This document shows, piece after piece, positions 38,401 to 51,400 of a DNA stretch of 64,000 nt. The stretch's first letter is position 1; each line of letters begins with the position of its first letter. The stretch is taken from contig NW_027479520.1 of assembly GCF_051014685.1 (NCBI RefSeq), forward strand, positions 1-64,000, read 5' to 3'. The DNA comes from Ptiloglossa arizonensis (taxonomy: Eukaryota > Arthropoda > Insecta > Hymenoptera > Colletidae). The position numbers and the translations under genes were made by a program. The notes under the pieces are model-generated. The model saw only the letters and a list, made by a program, of their open reading frames with translations, searched no databases and had not been told where the DNA came from.

Positions 38401-39409
38401 CTTTGAGATGCAACAGGAATTTCTCGAGTTCGTCAATCCGTTCGCGAGATATGGGAGTTTGAAGTTAAGGAATGCTTGAGAAACCATCAAAATTTTCGCA
38501 AGTCTGATACTCGAAACCAATACCTGGAATGACCTAGGTGAAAAGTGCACACACCATTGTAATCGGGCGAGTTTCTGCTTTCAGATGCAACAGGAATTTC
38601 TCGATTTTGTCAATCCGTTCGTGAGATATGGGAGTTTGAAATTAAGGATAGGTTGAGAAACCATCACAAGTTTCGCAAGTCTGATACTCGAAACCAACAA
38701 CTACAAAGACCTAGGGGAAGAATACACAAAGCTTTGTAATCGGGCGAGTTTCCACTTTCAGATGCAACAGGAATTTCTCGAGTTCGTCATTCCGTTCGCG
38801 AGATATGGGAGTTTGAAGTTAAGGAATGCTTGAGAAACCATCAAAATTATCGCAAGTCTGATACTCGAAACCAATGACTACAAAGGCCTAGGGGAAAAAT
38901 ACTCATACCGTTGTAATCGAGCGAGTCTCTGCTTTCAGATGCAATAGGAAATTCTCGAGTTCGTCAATCCGTTCGCGAGATATGGTAGTTTGAAGTTAAG
39001 GAATGGTTGAGAAACCTCCAAAATTTTCGCTGGTCTGATACTCGAAACCAATAACTGGATTGGCCTAGGTCAAAAATACACGTACAGTTGTAATCGGGCG
39101 TGTTTCTGCTTTCAGATGCAATAGGAAATTCTCGAGTTCGTCAATCCGTTCGCGAGATATGGTTGTTTGAAGTTAAGGAATGGTTGAGAAACCATCAAAA
39201 TTTTCGCAAGTCTGATACTCGAAACCAATAACTACAGTGGCCTAGGGGAAAAATACACATGCCGTTGTAATCGGGCGAGTTTCTGCTGTCAGATGCAACA
39301 GGAATTTCTCGAGTTCGTCAAGCCGTTCGCGAGATATGGGAGTTTGAAGTTAAGGAATGCTTGAGAAACCATCAAAATTATCGCAAGTCTGATACTCGAA
39401 ACCAATAAC
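35491..39409. repeat. Type A block 3 (copy of block 2)
   Basis: This is the copy-2 counterpart of 15387-19482, at offset 20104 before and 19927 after the one-monomer deletion near 38165. It starts at the same junction, from a 171-bp short type B monomer (35320-35490) into type A sequence. Confidence 0.9.
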
Positions 39410-42400
39410 TACAAAGGCCTTGGGGAAAAATACACGTACCGATGTAATCGAGCGAGTTTCTGCTTTCAGATGGAACAGGAAATTCTCGAGTTCGTCAAAC
39501 CGATCGCGAGATATGGAAGTTTGAAGTTAAGGAATGCTTGTGAAACCATCAAAATTTTCGCAAGTCTGATACTCGAATCCAATAACAACTATGGCCTAGG
39601 GCAAAAATACACATTCCGTTGTAATAGGCCGAGTTTCTGCTTTCAGATGCAATAGGAAATTCTCGAGTTCGTCAATCCGTTCGCAAGATATGGAAGTTTG
39701 AAGTTAAGGAATGATTGAGAAACCATCAAAATTTTCGCAAGTCTGATACTCGAAACCAATAACTGCTATGGCCTTGGGCAAAAATACACATACCATTGTA
39801 ATCGCGCGAGTTTCTGCTTTCAGATGCAACTGGAATTTCTCGAGTTCGTCAATCCGTTCGCGAGATATGGGAGTTTGAAGTTAGGGAATGCTTGAGAAAC
39901 CATCAAAATTTTCGCAATTCTGATACTCGAAACGAATAACTGCTATGCCCTAGGGCAAAAATACAAATACCGCTGTAATCGGGCGAGATTATGCTTTCAG
40001 ATGCAACTGGAATTTCTCGAGTTGGTCATCCGTTCGCGAGATATGGGAGTTTGAAGTTAAGGAATGTTTGAGAAATCATCAAAATTTTCGCAAGCCTGAT
40101 ACCCGAAACCAATAACTACTATTGCCTAGGGCAAAAATACACATACCGTTGTAATCGGGCGAGCTTCTACTTTCAGATGCAGCAGGAATTTGTCGAGTTC
40201 GTCAATCCGTTCGCGAGATATGGAGGTTTGAAGTTAAGGAATGGTTGCGAAACCATCAAAATTTTCGCAAGTCTGATACGCGAAACCAATAACTACTAAG
40301 GGCAAAAATACACATACTGTTGTAATCGGGCGAGTTTCTACTTTCAGATGCAACAGGAATTTCTCGAGTTCGTCAATCCGTTTGCGAGATATGGGAGTTT
40401 GAAGTTAATGAATGGTTGAGAAATCATCAAAATTTGCGCAAGTCTGACACCCGAAAACAATAACTACTATTGACTAGGGCAAAAATACAAATACCGTTGT
40501 AAACGGGCGATCTTCTACCTTCAGATGCAACAGGAATTTCTCGAGTTCGTCAATCCGTTCGCGAGATATGGGAGTTTGAAGTTAAGGAATGGTTGAGAAA
40601 CCATTAAAATTTTCGCTGGTCTGATACTTGAAACCAATAACTGGAATGGCCTAGGGGAAAAGTACAAATACCATTGTAATCGGGCGAGATTATGCTTTCA
40701 GATGCAACTGGGGTTTCTCGAGTTGGTAATCCGTTCGCGAGATATGGGAGTTTGTAGTTAAGGAATGGTAGAGACCATCAAAATTTTCGCAAGGCTGATA
40801 CTCGAAACCAATAACTAGTATTGCCCAGGGCAAAAATACACAATCCGTTGTAATCGGGCGCGTTTCTGCTTTCAGATGCAACTGGAATTTCTCGAGTTCG
40901 ACAATCCGTTCGCGAGATATGGGAGTTTGAAGTTAAGGAATGGTTGAGAAACCATCAAAATTTTCGCTGGTCTGATATTTGAAACCAATAACTGGAATGG
41001 CCTAGGGGAAAAGTACACATACCACTGTAATCGGGCGAGTTTCTGCTTTCAGATGCAACTGGAATTTCTCTAGTTCGTCAATCCGTTCGCGGGATATGGG
41101 AGTTTGAAGTTAAGGAATGGTTGAGAAACCATCAAAATTTTCGCAATTCTGATACTCGAAACCAATAACTGCTATGGCCTAGGGCAAAAATACAAATACC
41201 GTTGTAATCGGACGAGATTATGCTTTCAGATGCAACTGGAATTTCTCGAGTTGGTAATCCGTTCGCGAGATATGGGAGTTTGGAGTTAAGGAATGGTTGA
41301 GAAATCATCGAAATTTTTGCAAGTCTGATACTCGAAACCAATAACTACTATTGCCTAGGGCAAAAATACACATACCGTTGTAATCGGGCGATCTTCTACC
41401 ATCAGATGCAACAGGAATTTCTCGAGTTCGTCAATCCGTTCGCGAGATATGGGAGTTTGAAGTTAAGGAATGGTTGAGGAACCATCAAAATTTTCGCAAG
41501 TCTCATACTCGAAACCCATAACTGGAATGGCCTAGGGGAAAAGTACACACCCCATTGTAAGCGGGCGAGTTTCTACTTTCAGATGCAACAGGAATTTCCC
41601 GAGTTCGTCAATCCGTTCGCGAGATATGGGAGTTTGAAGTTAAGGAATGGCTGTGAAACCATCAAAATTTTCGCTGGTCTGCTACTCGAAACCAATAACT
41701 GCTATGGCCTAGGGCAAAAATACTCATACCATTGTAATCGGGCGAGTTTCTGCTTTCAGATGCAACAGGAATTTCTCGAGTTGGTAATCCGTTCGCGAGA
41801 TATGGGAGTTTGAAGTTTAGGAATGGTTGAGAAATCATCAAAATTTTCGCAAGTCTGATACTCGAAAACAATAACTACTATTGCCTAGGGCAAAAATACA
41901 CATACCGTTGTAATCGGGCGAGTTTCTGCTTTCAGATGCAGCAGGAATTTCTCGAGTTCATCACTCCGTTCGCGAGATATGGGGTTTTGAAGTTAAGGAA
42001 TGTTTGAGAAAGCATCAAAATTTTCGCAAGTCTGATACTCGAAACCAATAACTACTAATGCCTAGGGCAAAAATACACATACCGTTGTAATCGGGCGAGT
42101 TTCTACTTTCAGATGCAACAGGAATTTCTCGAGTTCGTCAATCCGTTCGCGAGATATGGGAGTTTGAAACTAAGGAATGGTTGAGTAGCCATCAAAATTT
42201 TCGCAAGTCTGATACTCGAAACCAGTAACTACTATGGCCTAGGGCAAAAATACACATACCATTGTAATCGCGCGAGTTTCTGCTTTCAGATGCAACTGGA
42301 ATTTCTCGAGTTCGTCAATCCGTTCGCGAGATATGGGAGTTTGAATTTAAGGAATGGTTGAGAAATCATCAAAATTTTCGCAAGTCTGATACTCGAAACC

Positions 42401-45400
42401 AATAACTACTATTGCCTAGGGAAAAAATACACATACCGTTGTAATCGGGCGAGATTCTACTTTCAGATGCAGCAGGAATTTCTCGAATTCGTCAATCCGT
42501 TCGCGAGATTTGGGGGTTTGAAGTTAAGGAGTGGTTGAGAAACTATCAAAATTTTCGCTGGTCTGATACTCGAAACCAATAACTGGAATGGCCTAGGGGA
42601 ATAGTACACATACCGTTGTAATCGGGCGAGCTTCTACTTTCAGATGCAGCAGGAATTTGTCGAGTTCGTCAATCCGTTCGCGAGATATGGAGGTTTGAAG
42701 TTAAGGAATGGTTGCGAAACCATCAAAATTTTCGCAAGTCTGATACTCGAAACCAATAACTACTAAGGGCAAAAATACACATACTGTTGTAATCGGGCGA
42801 GTTTCTACTTTCAGATGCAACAGGAATTTCTCGAGTTCGTCAATCCGTTTGCGAGATATGGGAGTTTGAAGTTAATGAATGGTTGAGAAATCATCAAAAT
42901 TTGCGCAAGTCTGACACCCGAAACCAATAACTACTATTGACTAGGGCAAAAATACAAATACCGTTGTAATCGGGCGATCTTCTACCTTCAGATGCAACAG
43001 GAATTTCTCGAGTTCGTCAATCCGTTCGCGAGATATGGGAGTTTGAAGTTAAGGAATGGTTGAGAAACCATTAAAATTTTCGCTGGTCTGATACTTGAAA
43101 CCAATAACTGGAATGGCCTAGGGGAAAAGTACAAATACCATTGTAATCGGGCGAGATTATGCTTTCAGTTGCAACTGGGGTTTCTCGAGTTGGTAATCCG
43201 TTCGCGAGATATGGGAGTTTGAAGTTAAGGAATGGTTGAGAAACCATCAAAATTTTCGCTGGTCTGATATTTGAAACCAATAACTGGAATGGCCTAGGGG
43301 AAAAGTACACATACCACTGTAATCGGGCGAGTTTCTGCTTTCAGATGCAACTGGAATTTCTCTAGTTCGTCAATCCGTTCGCGAGATATGGGAGTTTGAA
43401 GTTAAGGAATGGTTGAGAAACCATCAAAATTTTCGCAATTCTGATACTCGAAACCAATAACTGCTATGGCCTAGGGCAAAAATACAAATACCGTTGTAAT
43501 CGGACGAGATTATGCTTTCAGATGCAACTGGAATTTCTCGAGTTGGTAATCCGTTCGCGAGATATGGGAGTTTGGAGTTAAGGAATGGTTGAGAAATCAT
43601 CGAAATTTTTGCAAGTCTGATACTCGAAACCAATAACTACTATTGCCTAGGGCAAAAATACACATACCGTTGTAATCGGGCGATCTTCTACCATCAGATG
43701 CAACAGGAATTTCTCGAGTTCGTCAATCCGTTCGCGAGATATGGGAGTTTGAAGTTAAGGAATGGTTGAGGAACCATCAAAATTTTCGCAAGTCTCATAC
43801 TCGAAACCCATAACTGGAATGGCCTAGGGGAAAAGTACACACCCCATTGTAAGCGGGCGAGTTTCTACTTTCAGATGCAACAGGAATTTCCCGAGTTCGT
43901 CAATCCGTTCGCGAGATATGGGAGTTTGAAGTTAAGGAATGGCTGTGAAACCATCAAAATTTTCGCTGGTCTGCTACTCGAAACCAATAACTGCTATGGC
44001 CTAGGGCAAAAATACTCATACCATTGTAATCGGGCGAGTTTCTGCTTTCAGATGCAACAGGAATTTCTCGAGTTGGTAATCCGTTCGCGAGATATGGGAG
44101 TTTGAAGTTTAGGAATGGTTGAGAAATCATCAAAATTTTCGCAAGTCTGATACTCGAAAACAATAACTACTATTGCCTAGGGCAAAAATACACATACCGT
44201 TGTAATCGGGCGAGTTTCTGCTTTCAGATGCAGCAGGAATTTCTCGAGTTCATCACTCCGTTCGCGAGATATGGGGTTTTGAAGTTAAGGAATGTTTGAG
44301 AAAGCATCAAAATTTTCGCAAGTCTGATACTCGAAACCAATAACTACTAATGCCTAGGGCAAAAATACACATACCGTTGTAATCGGGCGAGTTTCTACTT
44401 TCAGATGCAACAGGAATTTCTCGAGTTCGTCAATCCGTTCGCGAGATATGGGAGTTTGAAACTAAGGAATGGTTGAGTAGCCATCAAAATTTTCGCAAGT
44501 CTGATACTCGAAACCAGTAACTACTATGGCCTAGGGCAAAAATACACATACCATTGTAATCGCGCGAGTTTCTGCTTTCAGATGCAACTGGAATTTCTCG
44601 AGTTCGTCAATCCGTTCGCGAGATATGGGAGTTTGAATTTAAGGAATGGTTGAGAAATCATCAAAATTTTCGCAAGTCTGATACTCGAAACCAATAACTA
44701 CTATTGCCTAGGGAAAAAATACACATACCGTTGTAATCGGGCGAGATTCTACTTTCAGATGCAGCAGGAATTTCTCGAATTCGTCAATCCGTTCGCGAGA
44801 TTTGGGGGTTTGAAGTTAAGGAGTGGTTGAGAAACTATCAAAATTTTCGCTGGTCTGATACTCGAAACCAATAACTGGAATGGCCTAGGGGAATAGTACA
44901 CATACCATTGTAATCGGACGAGTTTCTGCTTTCAGATGCAACTGGAATTTCTATAGTTCGTCAATCCGTTCGCGAGGTATGGGAGTTTGAAGTTAAGGAA
45001 TGGTTGAGAAACCATCAAAATTTTCGCAAGTCTGATACTCGAAAACAATAACTACTATTGCCTAGGGCAAAAATACACATACCGTTGTAATCGGGCGAGT
45101 TTCTGCTTTCAGATGCAGCAGGAATTTCTCGAGTTCATCACTCCGTTCGCGAGATATGGGGTTTTGAAGTTAAGGAATGTTTGAGAAAGCATCAAAATTT
45201 TCGCAAGTCTGATACTCGAAACCAATAACTACTAATTCCTAGGGCAAACATACACATACCGTTGTAATCGGGCTAGTTTCTACTTTCAGATGCAACAGGA
45301 ATTTCTCGAGTTCGTCAATCCGTTCGCGAGATATGGGAGTTTGAAACTAAGGAATGGTTGAGTAGCCATCAAAATTTTCGCAAGTCTGATACTCGAAACC

Positions 45401-48400
45401 AGTAACTACTATGGCCTAGGGCAAAAATACACATACCATTGTAATCGCGCGAGTTTCTGCTTTCAGATGCAACTGGAATTTCTCGAGTTCGTCAATCCGT
45501 TCGCGAGATATGGGAGTTTGAATTTAAGGAATGGTTGAGAAATCATCAAAATTTTCGCAAGTCTGATACTCGAAACCAATAACTACTATTGCCTAGGGAA
45601 AAAATACACATACCGTTGTAATCGGGCGAGATTCTACTTTCAGATGCAGCAGGAATTTCTCGAATTCGTCAATCCGTTCGCGAGATTTGGGGGTTTGAAG
45701 TTAAGGAGTGGTTGAGAAACTATCAAAATTTTCGCTGGTCTGATACTCGAAACCAATAACTGGAATGGCCTAGGGGAATAGTACACATACCATTGTAATC
45801 GGACGAGTTTCTGCTTTCAGATGCAACTGGAATTTCTATAGTTCGTCAATCCGTTCGCGAGGTATGGGAGTTTGAAGTTAAGGAATGGTTGAGAAACCAT
45901 CAAAATTTTCGCAAGTCTGATACTCGAAACCAATAACTGCTATGGCCTAGGGCAAAAATACAAATACCGTTGTAATCGGGCGAGATTATGCTTTCAGATG
46001 CAACTGGAATTTCTCGAGTTGGTAATCCGTTCGCGAGATATGGGAGTTTGAAGTTAAGGAATGGTTGAGAAATCATCAAAATTTGCGCAAGTCTGATACC
46101 CGAAACCAATAACTACTATTGCCTAGGGCAAAAATAGACATACCGTTGTAATCGGGCGACCTTCTACTTTCAGATGCAGCAGGAATTTCTCGAGTTCATG
46201 AATCCGTTCGCGAGATATGGAGGTTTGAAGTTAAGGAATGGTTGCGAAACCATCAAAATGTTCGCAAGTCCGATACTCGAAACCAATAACTACTCTTGTC
46301 TATGGCAAAAATACACATACCGTTGTAATCGGGCGATTTTCTACTTTCAGATGCACCAGGATTTTCTCGAGTTCGTCAATCCGTTTGCGAGATATGGGAG
46401 TTTGAAGTTTATGAATGGTTGAGAAATCATCAAAATTTGCGCTAGTCTGATACCCGAAACCAATAACAACTATTGCCTAGGGCAAAAATAGACATACCGT
46501 TGTAATCGGGCGAGCTTCTACTTTCAGATGCAGCAGGAATTTCTCGAGTTCGTCAATCCGTTCGTGAGATATGGGAGTTTGAAGTTAAGGAATGGTTGAG
46601 AAACTATCAAAATTTTAGTAAGTTTGATACTCGAAACCAATAACTGCTATGGCCTAGTGCAAAAATACACATACCATTGCAATCGGGCGAGTTTCTGCTC
46701 TCAGATGCAACTGGAATTTCTCGAGTCGTCAATCCGTTCACGAGATATGGGAGTTTGAAGTTAAGGAATTGTTGAGAAACCATCAAAATTTTCGCAAGTC
46801 TGATACTCGAAACCAATAACTACTATTGTCTATGGCAAAAATACACATACCGTTGTAATTGGCCGAGTTTCTGCTTTCAGATGCAGCTGGAATTTCTGGA
46901 GTTCGTGAAACCGTTCGCGAGATATGGGAGTTTGAAGTTAAGGAATGGTTGAGAAACCATCAAAATTTTCGCTGGTCTGATACTCGAAACCAATAACTGG
47001 AATGGCCTAGGGGAAAAGTACACATACCACTGTAATAGGGCGAGGTTCTGCTCTCAGATGCCACTGGAATTTCTCTAGTTCGTCAATCCGTTCGCGAGAT
47101 ATGGGAGTTTGAAGTTAAGGAATGGTTGAGAAATCATCAAAATTTTCGCAAGTCAGATACCCGAAACCAATAACTACTATTGCCTAGGGGAAAAATACAC
47201 ATACCATTGTAATCGCGCGAGTTTCTGCTTTCAGATGCAACTGGAATTTCTCGAGTTCGTCAATCCGTTCGCGAGATATGGGAGTTTAAAGTTAAGGAAT
47301 GCTTGAGAAACCATCAAAATTTTCGCAATTCTGATACTCGAAACAAGTAACTGCTATGCCCTAGGGCAAAAATACAAATACCGCTGTAATCGGGCGAGAT
47401 TATGCTTTCGGATGCAACTGGAATTTCTCGAGTTGGTCATCCGTTCGCGAGATATGGGAGTTCGAAGTTAAGGAATGGTTGAGAAACCATTAAAATTTTC
47501 GCTGGTCTGATACTTGAAACCAATAACTGGAATGGCCTTGGGGAAAAGTACAAATACCATTGTAATCGGGCGAGATTATGCTTTCAGATGCAACTGGGGT
47601 TTCTCGAGTTGGTAATCCGTTCGCGAGATATGGGAGTTTGTAGTTAAGGAATGGTAGAGAAACCATTAAAATTTTCGCTGGTCTGATACTTGAAACCAAT
47701 AACTGGAATGGCCTAGGGGAAAAGTACAAATACCATTGTAATCGGGCGAGATTATGCTTTCAGATGCAACTGGGGTTTCTCGAGTTGGTAATCCGTTCGC
47801 GAGATATGGGAGTTTGTAGTTAAGGAATGGTAGAGACCATCAAAATTTTCGCAAGGCTGATACTCGAAACCAATAACTAGTATTGCCCAGGGCAAAAATA
47901 CACAATCCGTTGCAATCGGGCGAGTTTCTGCTTTCAGATGCAACTGGAATTTCTCGAGTTCGACAATCCGTTCGCGAGATATGGGAGTTTGAAGTTAAGG
48001 AATGGTTGAGAAACCATCAAAATTTTCGCTGGTCTGATACTTGAAACCAATAACTGGAATGGCCTAGGGGAAAAGTACACATACCACTGTAATCGGGCGA
48101 GTTTCTGCTTTCAGATGCAACTGGAATTTCTCTAGTTCGTCAATCCGTTCGCGAGGTATGGGGGTTTGAAGTTAAGGAATGGTTGAGAAACCATCAAAAT
48201 TTTCGCAATTCTGATACTCGAAACCAATAACTACTAAGGGCAAAAATACACATACCGTTGTAATCGGGCGAGTTTCTACTTTCAGATGCAACAGGAATTT
48301 CTCGAGTTCGTCAATCCGTTTGCGAGATATGGGAGTTTGTAGTTAAGGAATGGTAGAGACCATCAAAATTTTCGCAAGGCTGATACTCGAAACCAATAAC

Positions 48401-51400
48401 TAGTATTGCCCAGGGCAAAAATACAAATACCGTTGTAATCGGACGAGATTATGCTTTCAGATGCAACTGGGGTTTCTCGAGTTGGTAATCCGTTCGCGAG
48501 ATATGGGAGTTTGTAGTTAAGGAATGGTAGAGACCATCAAAATTTTCGCAAGGCTGATACTCGAAACCAATAACTAGTATTGCCCAGGGCAAAAATACAA
48601 ATACCGTTGTAATCGGACGAGATTATGCTTTCAGATGCAACTGGAATTTCTCGAGTTGGTAATCCGTTCGCGAGATATGGGAGTTTGGAGTTAAGGAATG
48701 GTTGAGAAATCATCAAAATTTTTGCAAGTCTGATACTCGAAACCAATAACTACTATTGCCTAGGGCAAAAATACACACACCGTTGTAATCGGGCGAGCTT
48801 CTACTTTCAGATGCAGCAGGAATTTGTCGAGTTCGTGATTCCGTTCGCGAGATATGGAGGTTTGAAGTTAAGGAATGGTTGCGAAACCATCAAAATTTTC
48901 GCAAGTCTGATACTCGAAACCAATAACTACTAAGGGCAAAAATACACATACCGTTGTAATCGGGCGAGTTTCTACTTTCAGATGCAACAGGAATTTCTCG
49001 AGTTCGTCAATCCGTTTGCGAGATATGGGAGTTTGAAGTTAATGAATGGTTGAGAAATCATCAAAATTTGCGCGAGTCTGATAACCGAAACCAATAACTA
49101 CTATTGCCTAGGGCAAAAATACAAATACCGTTGTAATCGGGCGATCTTCTACCTTCAGATGCAACAGGAATTTCTCGAGTTCGTCAATCCGTTCGCGAGA
49201 TATGGGAGTTTGAAGTTAAGGAATGGTTGAGAAACCATTAAAATTTTCGCTGGTCTGATACTTGAAACCAATAACTGGAATGGCCTAGGGGAAAAGTACA
49301 AATACCATTGTAATCGGGCGAGATTATGCTTTCAGATGCAACTGGGGTTTCTCGAGTTGGTAATCCGTTCGCGAGATATGGGAGTTTGTAGTTAAGGAAT
49401 GGTAGAGACCATCAAAATTTTCGCAAGGCTGATACTCGAAACCGACAACTAGTATTGCCCAGGGCAAAAATACACAATCCGTTGCAATCGGGCGAGTTTC
49501 TGCTATCAGATGCAACTGGAATTTCTCGAGTTCGACAATCCGTTCGCGAGATATGGGAGTTTGAAGTTAAGGAATGGTTGAGAAACCATCAAAATTTTCG
49601 CTGGTCTGATACTTGAAACCAATAACTGGAATGGCCTAGGGGAAAAGTACACATACCACTGTAATCGGTCGAGTTTCTGCTATCAGATGCAACTGGAATT
49701 TCTCGAGTTCGACAATCCGTTCGCGAGATATGGGAGTTTGAAGTTAAGGAATGGTTGAGAAACCATCAAAATTTTCGCTGGTCTGATACTTGAAACCAAT
49801 AACTGGAATGGCCTAGGGGAAAAGTACACATACCACTGTAATCGGGCGAGTTTCTGCTTTCAGATGCAACTGGAATTTCTCTAGTTCGTCAATCCGTTCG
49901 CGAGATATGGGAGTTTGAAGTTAAGGAATTGTTGAGAAACCATCAAAATTTTCGCAAGTCTGATACTCGAAACCAATAACTACTATTGTCTATGGCAAAA
50001 ATACACATACCGTTGTAATTGGCCGAGTTTCTGCTTTCAGATGCAGCTGGAATTTCTGGAGTTCGTGAAACCGTTCGCGAGATATGGGAGTTTGAAGTTA
50101 AGGAATGGTTGAGAAACCATCAAAATTTTCGCTGGTCTGATACTCGAAACCAATAACTGGAATGGCCTAGGGGAAAAGTACACATACCACTGTAATAGGG
50201 CGAGGTTCTGCTCTTAGATGCCACTGGAATTTCTCTAGTTCGTCAATCCGTTCGCGAGATATGGGAGTTTGAAGTTAAGGAATGGTTGAGAAATCATCAA
50301 AATTTTCGCAAGTCAGATACCCGAAACCAATAACTACTATTGCCTAGGGGAAAAATACACATACCATTGTAATCGCGCGAGTTTCTGCTTTCAGATGCAA
50401 CTGGAATTTCTCGAGTTCGTCAATCCGTTCGCGAGATATGGGAGTTTAAAGTTAAGGAATGCTTGAGAAACCATCAAAATTTTCGCAATTCTGATACTCG
50501 AAACGAATAACTGCTATGCCCTAGGGCAAAAATACAAATACCGCTGTAATCGGGCGAGATTATGCTTTCGGATGCAACTGGAATTTCTCGAGTTGGTCAT
50601 CCGTTCGCGAGATATGGGAGTTCGAAGTTAAGGAATGGTTGAGAAACCATTAAAATTTTCGCTGGTCTGATACTTGAAACCAATAACTGGAATGGCCTTG
50701 GGGAAAAGTACAAATACCATTGTAATCGGGCGAGATTATGCTTTCAGATGCAACTGGGGTTTCTCGAGTTGGTAATCCGTTCGCGAGATATGGGAGTTTG
50801 TAGTTAAGGAATGGTAGAGAAACCATTAAAATTTTCGCTGGTCTGATACTTGAAACCAATAACTGGAATGGCCTAGGGGAAAAGTACAAATACCATTGTA
50901 ATCGGGCGAGATTATGCTTTCAGATGCAACTGGGGTTTCTCGAGTTGGTAATCCGTTCGCGAGATATGGGAGTTTGTAGTGAAGGAATGGTAGAGACCAT
51001 CAATATTTTCGCAAGGCTGATACTCGAAACCAATAACTAGTATTGCCCAGGGCAAAAATACACAATCCGTTGCAATCGGGCGAGTTTCTGCTTTCAGATG
51101 CAACTGGAATTTCTCGAGTTCGACAATCCGTTCGCGAGATATGGGAGTTTGAAGTTAAGGAATGGTTGAGAAACCATCAAAATTTTCGCTGGTCTGATAC
51201 TTGAAACCAATAACTGGAATGGCCTAGGGGAAAAGTACACATACCACTGTAATCGGGCGAGTTTCTGCTTTCAGATGCAACTGGAATTTCTCTAGTTCGT
51301 CAATCCGTTCGCGAGGTATGGGGGTTTGAAGTTAAGGAATGGTTGAGAAACAATCAAAATTTTCGCAATTCTGATACTCGAAACCAATAACTGCTATGGC

